In this document: positions 1-5,334 of the stretch, piece by piece | Layout: the number at the start of each line of letters is the position of its first letter | Numbering within the stretch: the first letter of the stretch is position 1 | NCBI GenBank assembly: GCA_946630765.1 | Contig: CAMOZF010000105.1 | Location: forward strand, 1-6,605 | Length of the DNA: 6,605 nt | Direction: 5' to 3' | Source of the DNA: an uncultured Lachnospiraceae bacterium | GTDB lineage: Bacteria > Bacillota_A > Clostridia > Lachnospirales > Lachnospiraceae | The notes under the pieces: model-generated | The model's input: the letters and a program-made list of their open reading frames with translations, nothing else | Databases searched by the model: none | Told to the model about the DNA's origin: nothing | Position numbers and translations under genes: made by a program

Positions 1-496
1 GCGTGATCACGGCTGCCGTGTCCAGGCCCCTTCCGGTGCCGCCGAGCGCGACGATCGGCTTCTTCCATTCGACCGCGTCCCCGTCGAGCGCCATTACAGC
101 GCACTCCACACAGACCTTCATGCCCTGTCCGAACATGCGAAGAGTATTCGCCATGATCTCCAGCGGATAAACACCTTTAAAGCGCAGACTCAATCCCCGT
201 TCTCCGGCGCTCAGCGCATGCGCCGCAGAAATGATCCGTACGCCGCGCGATTCCAGCGAAGTTCTCATCTCGGGGCTCATCCGGTTGACTCCGTTTTCCG
301 AATAGGAGGTGACGGAACGGACCACCGTGATCTTTCCCTGATAGCCCAGCGCCTCCGCGACTTCAAGGACGTTTTCTGCACTCTCTCCGGTCCCGGACGA
401 CAGTACGATGTCCGTGTCCAGCTCCATTGCCCGGCGAATGGCGATTTCTGCCGCTTTTTTCGTGTTTTCTTTTCCTTTTTCCTCAAAGATAATCAT
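1..496 (-). CDS. COG1751-type pyruvate kinase C-terminal-like protein (3' end off window)
   Basis: The 165 visible residues match the conserved family of stand-alone proteins resembling the pyruvate kinase alpha/beta (C-terminal) domain, COG1751. Seen in the sequence: an N-terminal start MIIFEEKGKENTKKAAE, a small-molecule-type loop VLSSGTGESAENV (31-43), ARGV-like ESRGVRII (82-89), HALSAGERG (93-101), and the family hallmark block ANTLRMFGQGMKVCVE (116-131). In pyruvate kinase this domain carries regulatory or effector-binding loops; the free-standing family has no established reaction that I know of, and no PK catalytic barrel is present. The start is fixed by AGGAGG at 502-507, five bases upstream of the ATG. 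It lies 35 bp after the esterase gene and is probably the last visible gene of that operon. Family members run roughly 180-200 aa, so only a few C-terminal residues should be missing. Confidence 0.85.
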   Translation of the reverse strand, partial: MIIFEEKGKENTKKAAEIAIRRAMELDTDIVLSSGTGESAENVLEVAEALGYQGKITVVRSVTSYSENGVNRMSPEMRTSLESRGVRIISAAHALSAGERGLSLRFKGVYPLEIMANTLRMFGQGMKVCVECAVMALDGDAVEWKKPIVALGGTGRGLDTAAVIT

Positions 497-531
497 GATG
501 TCCTCCTTCCGATTCGTCGGTCACGGTCTTC

Positions 532-1473
532 TCAAGAAAACAGTACCTTCAGTGAATTGTAGAAATAGTACGGCGCGTACAGATCTGAATGTGAAAAATC
601 TGATACCGCGAAATAGATATTGTTCTTCTCCGGATCCTGACCGTAAGAAAATACCGGGTCCTTCGTCACGTACTTCATCTGTTCCGTCATCGGCACCACA
701 TCATTCGGGTAGCCGTTCGACGCGTAGATGAAGAACGGAAGCTCCGGGTGCGCCTTCATCGGCGCCGTCAGGTAGTCCACAACCTGTGCTTCAGTAAGCT
801 TTATCCGGATGCTCGTCCCCGCCGTCGTCATGCAACTCATCGGCGCATACCAGCGGAAATATTCAAATTCATTATGGAGCATGTACCAGGTACAGACGCA
901 GCCTCTGGAATAGCCACTGAAGCCGCGATGATCTCTCGCCGCACGGATAGCCTCGTCGGAACCGTCCCGAAGCCAGGTATTGTAGCGAAGCTCCACCGCA
1001 GGGATGATATTCTGAACAACCTCTTTACAAAAATTCGCCGGAATATATCCGCCGCCGTAATTCCCGTCCCCGGCCGGTACATCGCCTGTGGTGCGCCGGG
1101 TTTCGACATCCTTCGTCACGTCAAAATAGTAGGTTGTGAAAACCATGATGCACGGTTCAATCTCCCCGGAATCAAACAGACAGTCCAGCGTTGCCTTCGC
1201 CGCCGGCTCTGTGAAGATGTCCGGATCACAGGTATTGCCATGCTGATAGTACATGACATTGTACTTCCTGGTCTTATCCTCCGGATCATAACACCAGGGC
1301 AGATAGACATTGCAGTACTTCTGATAGGTTTTGCCGTCTTCATACACATCGGTCGTGTAATCAACCCGTTCAAAACGCCCGACCTTCTCCGGCTTTCCGC
1401 CGATTGCAGGATTCTCAATAAATCTGGTTTCAAAATCAATCAATTCTCCTGCAGGGTGAATCACTGTTTTCAT
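532..1473 (-). CDS. alpha/beta hydrolase, esterase D / CE1-like (feruloyl-esterase-like), cytoplasmic
   Basis: A 313-aa serine hydrolase of the esterase D / carbohydrate esterase family 1 fold. Seen: YNVMYYQHGN (71-80), the usual strand plus oxyanion-side HG; the nucleophile elbow GFSGYSRGC with GYSRG at 187-191 and Ser189 as the predicted nucleophile; APMSC (210-214); and a late DFSHSD with His295 as the likely catalytic histidine. Asp257 in GYPNDVV is a candidate acid. Family members hydrolyse acyl or feruloyl esters on sugars, or small thioesters; the substrate here cannot be read from sequence. There is no signal peptide, so it should act in the cytoplasm, perhaps on imported oligosaccharides. 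The frame is open for another 53 codons upstream, but that part overlaps the preceding gene, is Arg/Lys-rich and unlike the family. GGAGGAAGG just before codon 1 supports this start. The gap to the upstream gene is 35 bp. Confidence 0.85.
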   Translation of the reverse strand: MKTVIHPAGELIDFETRFIENPAIGGKPEKVGRFERVDYTTDVYEDGKTYQKYCNVYLPWCYDPEDKTRKYNVMYYQHGNTCDPDIFTEPAAKATLDCLFDSGEIEPCIMVFTTYYFDVTKDVETRRTTGDVPAGDGNYGGGYIPANFCKEVVQNIIPAVELRYNTWLRDGSDEAIRAARDHRGFSGYSRGCVCTWYMLHNEFEYFRWYAPMSCMTTAGTSIRIKLTEAQVVDYLTAPMKAHPELPFFIYASNGYPNDVVPMTEQMKYVTKDPVFSYGQDPEKNNIYFAVSDFSHSDLYAPYYFYNSLKVLFS

Positions 1474-1477
1474 CGCA

Positions 1478-1486
1478 CCTTCCTCC
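1478..1486 (-). promoter_or_regulatory. ribosome binding site fixing the esterase start
   Basis: On the minus strand this reads GGAGGAAGG, with GGAGG eight bases before the ATG at 1473. An in-frame ATG at 1488 lies two bases upstream of this GGAGG and has no Shine-Dalgarno sequence of its own, so the start at 1473 is preferred. Confidence 0.8.
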
Positions 1487-1508
1487 ATCGTTATATTTAA
1501 ATGCTGGT

Positions 1509-1913
1509 TCACAGCTTTCCGTTCTCTCTTAAAATCTTTTCGACAAGATCCACGCACTCCAGAACCATCGCGTCGCAGTGCGGCTTTTTCTCCCTTCCGG
1601 CAGCTGCGTTGGCCTTTAGAAGCTCCGCGCACTCGAGCATGCCATCATGTCTTTCCCGAAGAACCCGATGATATTCTCCGAGCGTTTTCGGATCGCCAAG
1701 TCCAAACAGCCCCAGCGCCATGATACCGCCGGTGATAGCGCCGCACACAGACGCCCGCTTCATTCCACCGCCGAAGCCATCCGCAAAGCGCATGGCGGTC
1801 TCTTCAGTAATCCCGGCCGCTTCCGCGAACGGAACCACAACCGCCTGTGCGCAGTTGATATGAGGTGTGATCTGCGCCCGTAGGGCTGCAGCATGGTCGT
1901 GAAATGTGCTCAT
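1509..1913 (-). CDS. C_GCAxxG_C_C family probable redox protein
   Basis: A 134-aa protein matching the C_GCAxxG_C_C family (probable redox-active proteins). Seen: NCAQAVVVPFAE with Cys21; DGFGGGMKRASVCGAITGG (45-63) with Cys57 in the family's glycine-rich core; LECAELL with Cys95; and a C-terminal CDAMVLECVDLVEKIL with Cys113 and Cys120. The cysteine positions follow the family pattern. Residues 59-72 are hydrophobic and Gly-rich but short, and there is no clear signal peptide. The biochemical function is not established; the conserved cysteines suggest redox or metal/cluster chemistry, which is inference. The ATG is preceded by AAGGAAG with a six-base gap. It sits 18 bp after the DUF1349 gene and 35 bp before the esterase gene, consistent with a shared transcript. 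Confidence 0.85.
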   Translation of the reverse strand: MSTFHDHAAALRAQITPHINCAQAVVVPFAEAAGITEETAMRFADGFGGGMKRASVCGAITGGIMALGLFGLGDPKTLGEYHRVLRERHDGMLECAELLKANAAAGREKKPHCDAMVLECVDLVEKILRENGKL

Positions 1914-1931
1914 TGATTTCTTCCTTATGGC

Positions 1932-2525
1932 TCAGCACCCTTTCCTCAAATTCTCCACTGTCCGATGCTCCAGCGTTACATCGCTGAAGAATCTCAGGCC
2001 GCCTTCTCCTGACGGGCTCTGGGCTTCGAGGCCAACCTTTACGATGCTGCCGACGGGGAGGTGGAAAAGACGCACCATATCAAAGCGCTCGCCGTCGAGG
2101 GAATAGTGTACGCAGAAGACGTCGCCGACGCGGACGATCTGAAGCCACAGTTCATCCTGCGCAATGTTACAGCCGTTCGCGTCGTCGGATATCTGGTTCG
2201 TGACGACGCAGACCGCAGCCTTCGTCCCGAAATCCGAGGCTTCGAAGGCGGCCTTCGCCCAGGTATATTCGTCCTGGATGACCATCAGCGCGCAGGCGTC
2301 ATAGACATACTTGTGATTCGGCCGCACTTTTGCTTTGAAGACAAAGTCGCCTTCCACTTCGGTATAGTAGAACGGCGCGTTTGCCACCGGCGCGGAATAT
2401 ACGCCGTTTTCGGGAATCGGATTGTTGAACCAGTCTGTTTTGGCCGGCGCAGCAATGGCGATTTCCCCGTTCGCTTCCATGACCTGACTTTCGTTGAGCC
2501 ATTTCCAGTTGATAAAATCCATCAT
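1932..2525 (-). CDS. DUF1349 family protein (concanavalin A-like fold)
   Basis: A 197-aa protein matching DUF1349, whose members adopt a beta-sandwich, concanavalin/laminin-G-like fold (Bacillus YesU is a relative). Seen: FYYTEVEGDFVFKAKV (52-67), YDACALMVIQDEYTWAKAAFE (75-95) corresponding to the family's 'aGLMv.. d...W.KaG.E' block, and the C-terminal VGLEAQSPSGEGGLRFF (164-180), which matches the typical VGLxAxSP signature. There is no signal peptide, so it is cytoplasmic. The function is unknown; a sugar-binding or lyase-like role is suggested only by fold and by its esterase neighbour. A TTG eight codons upstream could extend the frame, but AAGGAG (2532-2537) lies inside that extension, six bases before the chosen ATG. 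It is the first gene of the left-hand operon, 46 bp after the HD gene, behind its own promoter. Confidence 0.85.
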   Translation of the reverse strand: MMDFINWKWLNESQVMEANGEIAIAAPAKTDWFNNPIPENGVYSAPVANAPFYYTEVEGDFVFKAKVRPNHKYVYDACALMVIQDEYTWAKAAFEASDFGTKAAVCVVTNQISDDANGCNIAQDELWLQIVRVGDVFCVHYSLDGERFDMVRLFHLPVGSIVKVGLEAQSPSGEGGLRFFSDVTLEHRTVENLRKGC

Positions 2526-2531
2526 CCTTTT

Positions 2532-2537
2532 CTCCTT
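2532..2537 (-). promoter_or_regulatory. ribosome binding site fixing the DUF1349 start
   Basis: Minus-strand AAGGAG, six bases before the ATG at 2525. An immediately following second ATG (2522) would be nine bases away and is also possible. The site rules against the upstream TTG at 2549, whose codons would include it. Confidence 0.75.
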
Positions 2538-2548
2538 CTTGATTTTCA

Positions 2549-2575
2549 ATTATATTGCTTTCTGAAGTCTGTCAA
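2549..2575 (-). promoter_or_regulatory. predicted sigma-A promoter of the DUF1349-esterase operon
   Basis: On the minus strand a perfect -35 TTGACA (2570-2575) and a perfect -10 TATAAT (2549-2554) are separated by 15 bp. The -35 box overlaps the TGA stop of the HD-domain gene. Transcription would begin near 2542, giving a leader of about 17 nt that holds the AAGGAG site. The 15-bp spacer is shorter than the optimal 17, so its strength is uncertain. Confidence 0.55.
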
Positions 2576-3228
2576 AGTATTCTCTGTCCGTTCACCTTCA
2601 GCGTAAATTTCGAATCGAATACTCTTGCCGCCCGGGAGCACATCGTCATGCGTCCAAGGAAAATATCGAAATACTCGTACATCGTGCAGATATTTTCGTC
2701 GATCCTGAGGGACAATGTGATCTCTTTGTTGTCCGGCGCCACCTGGAGGGCGGTGTCTGTTACCGCAAAGTTCACTCTGTCATGAATGTCGTACAGCACC
2801 GGATCTTTTTCGCGCACGCGGCTTCTCCGCACATCGGTCTTGTCCGCAATGATAAGCGCCGCCGTGATCGGGTCGGATGCCACGCCTGTCGATTCATCGT
2901 GATTGGCAATCGCTGAAACCACTTTCACACGGTCGCCGATCGAAAGGTCGGTGTCTTTCAGAATGTCGTTGGCGAGAAGGGCTCCATACTCCGCATGATG
3001 GTTCCGGTTGATGACATTTCCGATATCATGCATAAAACCGGCGATTTTCGCAAGTTCAATCTCCTGTTCACCGTAACCGTATGCGCAGAGGATATCTGCC
3101 GTCCTTTCCGCAACAAGGGCGGTATGTGCCGGCGAATGATCCGTATATCCCAGAAATCCGAGGATTTCATTGCCCTTTTCGTAATAGGCCCGGACCTCCG
3201 GATTCTTTTTAATGTCTTCATATGTCAT
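2572..3228 (-). CDS. HD-domain protein, probable metal-dependent phosphohydrolase
   Basis: A 218-aa HD-domain protein. Seen: DHSPAHTALVAERTADIL (30-47) with His35; KIAGFMHDIGN (61-71) with the His67-Asp68 pair that names the family; RNHHAEYGA (75-83) with His78; AIANHDEST (107-114) with His110; and ALIIADKTDVRRSRVR (124-139) with Asp129. These residues form the usual HD metal-binding set, so catalysis is likely. The C-terminal part (about 150-218) is a small domain rich in predicted beta strands, found in Clostridial relatives. HD proteins cleave phosphoester or phosphoanhydride bonds of nucleotides and second messengers; the substrate here is unknown. Cytoplasmic: no signal or membrane segment. 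The start has AAGGA ten bases upstream, a somewhat long spacing, plus GAGG directly adjacent. It follows the dipeptidase stub by 69 bp with no terminator seen, so read-through transcription is likely. Confidence 0.85.
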   Translation of the reverse strand: MTYEDIKKNPEVRAYYEKGNEILGFLGYTDHSPAHTALVAERTADILCAYGYGEQEIELAKIAGFMHDIGNVINRNHHAEYGALLANDILKDTDLSIGDRVKVVSAIANHDESTGVASDPITAALIIADKTDVRRSRVREKDPVLYDIHDRVNFAVTDTALQVAPDNKEITLSLRIDENICTMYEYFDIFLGRMTMCSRAARVFDSKFTLKVNGQRIL

Positions 3229-3297
3229 CCTCGTCAGTTCCTTTCTTCACAAAAGCCATAAGGATCCTGCAGATTTTGCAGTTTGTGTCAGACTCTT

Positions 3298-3528
3298 TTA
3301 CTTCTTCTTTATCGAGTCGCTGTTGATCGGGTAGGTCGAATAGTAGCGAATCTCCAGAATTGCATCCGGAACCGTCTCACTCAGAAGCACAAAATCCGAG
3401 CTGTCGTCGGAAAGTCTGATTCCATCTTCCGCGATCGTTTCTGACGGCTTGCCCGCCTTGCAGCCACAAAGCGATACCAGAAGTACGATGATCAGTACAG
3501 TCAGTGTACGAATTCCAAATCTGCGCAT
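3298..3528 (-). pseudogene. truncated VanX-like D-Ala-D-Ala dipeptidase, lipoprotein N-terminal stub
   Basis: A 76-aa reading frame: basic start MRRFGIR, a hydrophobic stretch TLTVLIIVLLVSL (8-20), then CGCKAGKPS, a plausible lipoprotein signal with Cys23 as lipid anchor (LCGC is not a perfect lipobox). After a short linker, DFVLLSETVPDAILEIRYY (45-63) and STY match the N-terminal start of VanX/DdpX-like D-alanyl-D-alanine dipeptidases (peptidase M15D), which in gut Firmicutes commonly read '...VPDxIxEIRYYSTYNFxGDRIDGY'. Similarity stops after STY and the frame ends in PINSDSIKKK. The downstream region, which would carry the zinc ligands and catalytic Glu (roughly 130 more residues), is absent, and the next gene starts 69 bp on. 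It cannot be an active peptidase. A promoter and AAGGAG (3538-3543, nine-base gap) remain intact. It could be a recent decay product or a repurposed small lipoprotein. Confidence 0.65.
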
Positions 3529-3556
3529 TATAAAATTCTCCTTCTGCAATACGACA

Positions 3557-3585
3557 ATTTTATCATGCTTTCAGCGTTTCGTAAA
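3557..3585 (-). promoter_or_regulatory. predicted promoter of the lipoprotein stub
   Basis: On the minus strand, -35 TTTACG (3580-3585), a 17-bp spacer, then -10 TAAAAT (3557-3562) preceded by TGA, giving an extended TGn -10. Transcription would start near 3550, about 20 nt before the ATG. The -35 matches the consensus at four of six positions; the extended -10 and ideal spacing support the call. Confidence 0.45.
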
Positions 3586-3613
3586 TCATTTTTCAGCCGA
3601 CGCTGAACGGGCA

Positions 3614-5047
3614 TTAATAGCCCAGGAAATGCTTCAGCTCCGCATTCGGCAGAAGATCCTCTTTATATAGTCCGAAGGATCTGCCCGGAACGATCTCCAG
3701 GTAGCGGTCCAGAAATTCCTCGTAGGTTTTGGCCTCAAAACAATACGGGGTGATGAAGAAATCCCTGCTGCCGCCGGTCACACGGTCACCGGCCGTTACG
3801 CTGACTTTGTACCCGCCCAGCTTCAGTCTGTAGAACACATAGCTTTCCAGATTCCATCCGTGCAGCTCGACATGACCGAAAGATACGGCGAAGCTTGCCT
3901 CGACCGGATTAGCCTGAAGCGCAGCACTTCGATAATCGTACGCCACATTTTCTATAAAACGCTCGGCGCTTTCGACATCGTCCACGGAATATTCACTTTC
4001 ATTCCAGTACTTCCTGACAAACTCGAGATCCCCGTTAATCTTTTGGATATCATACTGCCAGCTTTTCTCCAGCATCTTCTGATTCAGCCAGTAATAATCC
4101 TTTTTGACATTTTCGAAGGCCTTTTCGAGATAGGTCCTGATGTCCGTCCCGTATTTGAAGCGTTCTTCGGGGTTGGACCGCTCGACGGCTTCACGCGCAT
4201 AAGCGCACAGAAAATCGATGAACTCATCCGCCGTCGTCCCTTCCGTCCACGGCTCTACGATATCCGAATCGTCATAATAGTTTTTACTGACCTGCCCGAA
4301 AACGTATTTTCCGTGCAGCGGGACAATCTGCCACGGACTTTTCTTTTTCATCTGGTGCAGACTTGCCCAGTAATATTCTTTACGCAGCTTTTCCAGCGCT
4401 TTTTCATAGTATACTTCGATATCCGTCCCATATTTGAAAAGCTCCGGATCGACGGAAGGATGCCGGTTCAGTTCTTCCTCTCGCTGTTTTTCTCTCTCCC
4501 GTTCTTCCTCCATCTCGAAGATCTCATCGGAGCTAAGCGGCGTCCAGGCCCAGACCTCATCCCAGCTGTGGCTCGCAAGCGCCGACGCGTAAATAAAGGC
4601 GCCGCCCTCTTCACCACGCCACTTATTCCATCTGCCTGCCGCGAGCGTCCCGTTCTTCATGATCAGAAGGCAGAACTGCTCCTCTTTCGGATAATCCCCG
4701 TCACTGCAGGACTTGAAATTCTCGAACTGAACATTGAAGACATCTTCCTCGCCTTTGCCGAGATTGATCCAGTCGATTTCTTCGTCTTCAAGACATTCGG
4801 AAAGATCATACCGCTCCAGCGCGTGCCATTTTTCCACTTCCTCCGCCTCAACGGAATCGGCGGTTCCCCGGTTAAAGCTGCCTTTTACGGTCGGTCTGTC
4901 CTCGGACGGATGCCATTCGCCTGCCGTAAAGGCGCCGTCCTTCAGTTCAAGGAGACAGTATTCTCCGTACTGGGGCATATCCTTCTTTTCCATGTTGTGA
5001 AACTCGTTAAATGACAATGTTAAGTTCGCATAATTGCAGGTAAACAC
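3614..5047 (-). CDS. uncharacterised 477-aa protein with two pairs of internal repeats
   Basis: I do not recognise this as a named family. It has no signal peptide or membrane segment and is acidic and very rich in Trp, Tyr and Glu. Layout seen: repeat A1 (26-83) and A2 (123-173), sharing [YF]CLLxxKxGxxxAGxW; a highly charged Glu/Arg helix or coiled coil (173-195); repeat B1 (about 203-291) and B2 (296-384), sharing FKYGTDIxxYxEKAxExxxKxYYW at an exact 93-residue offset; then a C-terminal domain (385-477) with GHVELHGWNLESYVFYRLKLGGYKVS and a YxxFLDRYLE helix. The A-type unit looks like a small beta-rich domain and the B-type like a helical one; both are inferences. The start is GTG with AAAGGAGG (5052-5059) four bases away. 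The first in-frame ATGs (codons 19 and 24) lack a well-placed site. It has its own promoter and leader and is followed by the lipoprotein stub 85 bp later. Confidence 0.75.
   Translation of the reverse strand: MFTCNYANLTLSFNEFHNMEKKDMPQYGEYCLLELKDGAFTAGEWHPSEDRPTVKGSFNRGTADSVEAEEVEKWHALERYDLSECLEDEEIDWINLGKGEEDVFNVQFENFKSCSDGDYPKEEQFCLLIMKNGTLAAGRWNKWRGEEGGAFIYASALASHSWDEVWAWTPLSSDEIFEMEEEREREKQREEELNRHPSVDPELFKYGTDIEVYYEKALEKLRKEYYWASLHQMKKKSPWQIVPLHGKYVFGQVSKNYYDDSDIVEPWTEGTTADEFIDFLCAYAREAVERSNPEERFKYGTDIRTYLEKAFENVKKDYYWLNQKMLEKSWQYDIQKINGDLEFVRKYWNESEYSVDDVESAERFIENVAYDYRSAALQANPVEASFAVSFGHVELHGWNLESYVFYRLKLGGYKVSVTAGDRVTGGSRDFFITPYCFEAKTYEEFLDRYLEIVPGRSFGLYKEDLLPNAELKHFLGY
3896..4162 (-). 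repeat. repeat B2 coding segment in the 477-aa protein
   Basis: Codes for residues 296-384, starting RFKYGTDIRTYLEKAFENVK. It repeats B1 at an offset of 279 bp (93 codons). The two copies also keep local DNA identity around the KYGTDI codons, for example ccgtcccgtatttgaa against ccgtcccatatttgaa on the plus strand, suggesting a tandem duplication within the gene. Confidence 0.75.
4175..4441 (-). repeat. repeat B1 coding segment in the 477-aa protein
   Basis: Codes for residues 203-291, starting LFKYGTDIEVYYEKALEKLR. Shared with B2: the KYGTDI opening, a helix with EKA and K-x-YYW, a variable middle, then an acidic helical end (ADEFIDFLCAYA against AERFIENVAYDY). Confidence 0.75.
4529..4681 (-). 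repeat. repeat A2 coding segment in the 477-aa protein
   Basis: Codes for residues 123-173, with EQFCLLIMKNGTLAAGRWNK and a closing SWDEVWAW. It parallels A1's YCLLELKDGAFTAGEW and closing VEKWHALE. The shared pattern is a short beta-hairpin-like unit; the exact borders are approximate. Confidence 0.65.
4799..4972 (-). repeat. repeat A1 coding segment in the 477-aa protein
   Basis: Codes for residues 26-83, with QYGEYCLLELKDGAFTAGEW as the conserved core. It is more diverged from A2 than the B copies are from one another, so the A duplication is probably older. That relative age is an inference from similarity by eye. Confidence 0.65.
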
Positions 5048-5109
5048 AGTGCCTCCTTTTCCATCTGCCGAAAAAGCTTTTTACAATATTCATCTTCTAC
5101 CCTGCCCAT
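5020..5109 (-). CDS. possible 29-aa leader ORF overlapping the start of the 477-aa gene
   Basis: In the leader of the 477-aa gene an ATG at 5109 opens a 29-codon frame (MGRVEDEYCKKLFRQMEKEA then LCLPAIMRT) that ends at TAA inside the downstream gene, in a different frame. Its codons 17-20 contain the AAAGGAGG site of the 477-aa gene. The composition is protein-like (charged, amphipathic), but there is no Shine-Dalgarno sequence before the ATG. Such an arrangement could couple or control translation of the downstream gene, or be chance. Weak call. Confidence 0.15.
   Translation of the reverse strand: MGRVEDEYCKKLFRQMEKEALCLPAIMRT
5052..5059 (-). promoter_or_regulatory. ribosome binding site selecting the GTG start of the 477-aa protein
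   Basis: Minus-strand AAAGGAGG, with GGAGG four bases before GTG at 5047. The spacing is at the short end, but no later ATG in frame has a comparable site at usable spacing. Confidence 0.65.
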
Positions 5110-5147
5110 TTGCTGTTGAATGACGTGCAATGAGATCAATCATGTTA

Positions 5148-5177
5148 AGTATATAATATTGGGATTGGACTTTGCAA
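5148..5177 (-). promoter_or_regulatory. predicted promoter of the 477-aa gene
   Basis: On the minus strand, -35 TTGCAA (5172-5177), an 18-bp spacer, and -10 TATACT (5148-5153) in an AT-rich stretch. An overlapping alternative -10 (TATATA, 16-bp spacer) is present. Transcription would start near 5141, leaving a leader of about 95 nt before the GTG. The site lies just downstream of the tRNA terminator, as expected for a new transcription unit. Confidence 0.5.
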
Positions 5178-5201
5178 TAGGGAATTTCCAGAATGATCCC
5201 C

Positions 5202-5229
5202 AAAAAAAAGGAAGCCCTTTACGACTTCC
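5202..5229 (-). terminator. Rho-independent terminator after tRNA-Arg
   Basis: On the minus strand a 7-bp stem GGAAGTC / GGCTTCC (one G-T wobble) closes a six-base loop and is followed directly by eight T. It begins seven bases after the tRNA 3' end and should end transcription of the serS-DUF3881-tRNA region. Confidence 0.9.
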
Positions 5230-5235
5230 TCTTGC

Positions 5236-5309
5236 CGTCCACGAGGGGATTCGAACCTCCGACCTGCCGCTTAGGAGGCGGCCGCTCTATCCTGCTGAGC
5301 TACGTGGAC
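5236..5309 (-). tRNA. tRNA-Arg, anticodon CCU (reads AGG)
   Basis: A full 74-nt cloverleaf on the minus strand. The acceptor stem GTCCACG/CGTGGAC is perfectly paired, with discriminator G. The D stem is GCTC/GAGC, the anticodon stem GCCGC/GCGGC with loop CTCCTAA, so the anticodon is CCT; the variable loop is AGGTC and the T loop TTCGAAT. The T stem GGAGG/CCCCT has a G-T end pair and a central A-C mismatch, which is unusual but does not prevent the fold. The 3' CCA is not encoded and must be added by nucleotidyltransferase. It has its own promoter 18-20 nt upstream of the mature 5' end and a terminator right behind it. Confidence 0.95.
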
Positions 5310-5334
5310 TTATTTAATTTTAACCCAGGGCTTT

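Noticed and set aside
748..1500. Plus-strand open frame of 250 codons opposite the esterase
   Set aside because: Antisense to a gene with a clear hydrolase motif set. The product shows no family signature.
1474..1632. 53-codon N-terminal extension of the esterase frame
   Set aside because: It overlaps the end of the C_GCAxxG_C_C gene, is Arg/Lys-rich and unlike esterases, and lacks a ribosome binding site, whereas GGAGGAAGG precedes the ATG at 1473.
3229..3297. Search for the missing catalytic part of the dipeptidase in the gap before the HD gene
   Set aside because: Only 69 bp are available, and no frame shows HSRG, EWWH or other M15D zinc-site motifs.
3592..3607. Hairpin TTCAGC-CGAC-GCTGAA between the 477-aa gene and the lipoprotein stub, as a possible terminator
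   Set aside because: On the transcribed minus strand the 6-bp stem is followed by an A-rich run and not by T residues, so it does not fit a Rho-independent terminator for this direction. No plus-strand gene needs one here.
3860..5014. Plus-strand open frame of 384 codons opposite the 477-aa gene
   Set aside because: It is fully antisense to a gene with internal repeats and a good ribosome binding site. Its Phe/Ile/Leu/Arg-heavy product is what the reverse of a Glu/Lys-rich gene gives, and it has no family resemblance.
5071..5082. Perfect 12-bp palindrome AAAAAGCTTTTT in the leader of the 477-aa gene
   Set aside because: It has no loop, so it cannot form a stable hairpin, and it is simple A/T-run composition. 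There is no second copy or operator context to support a binding site.
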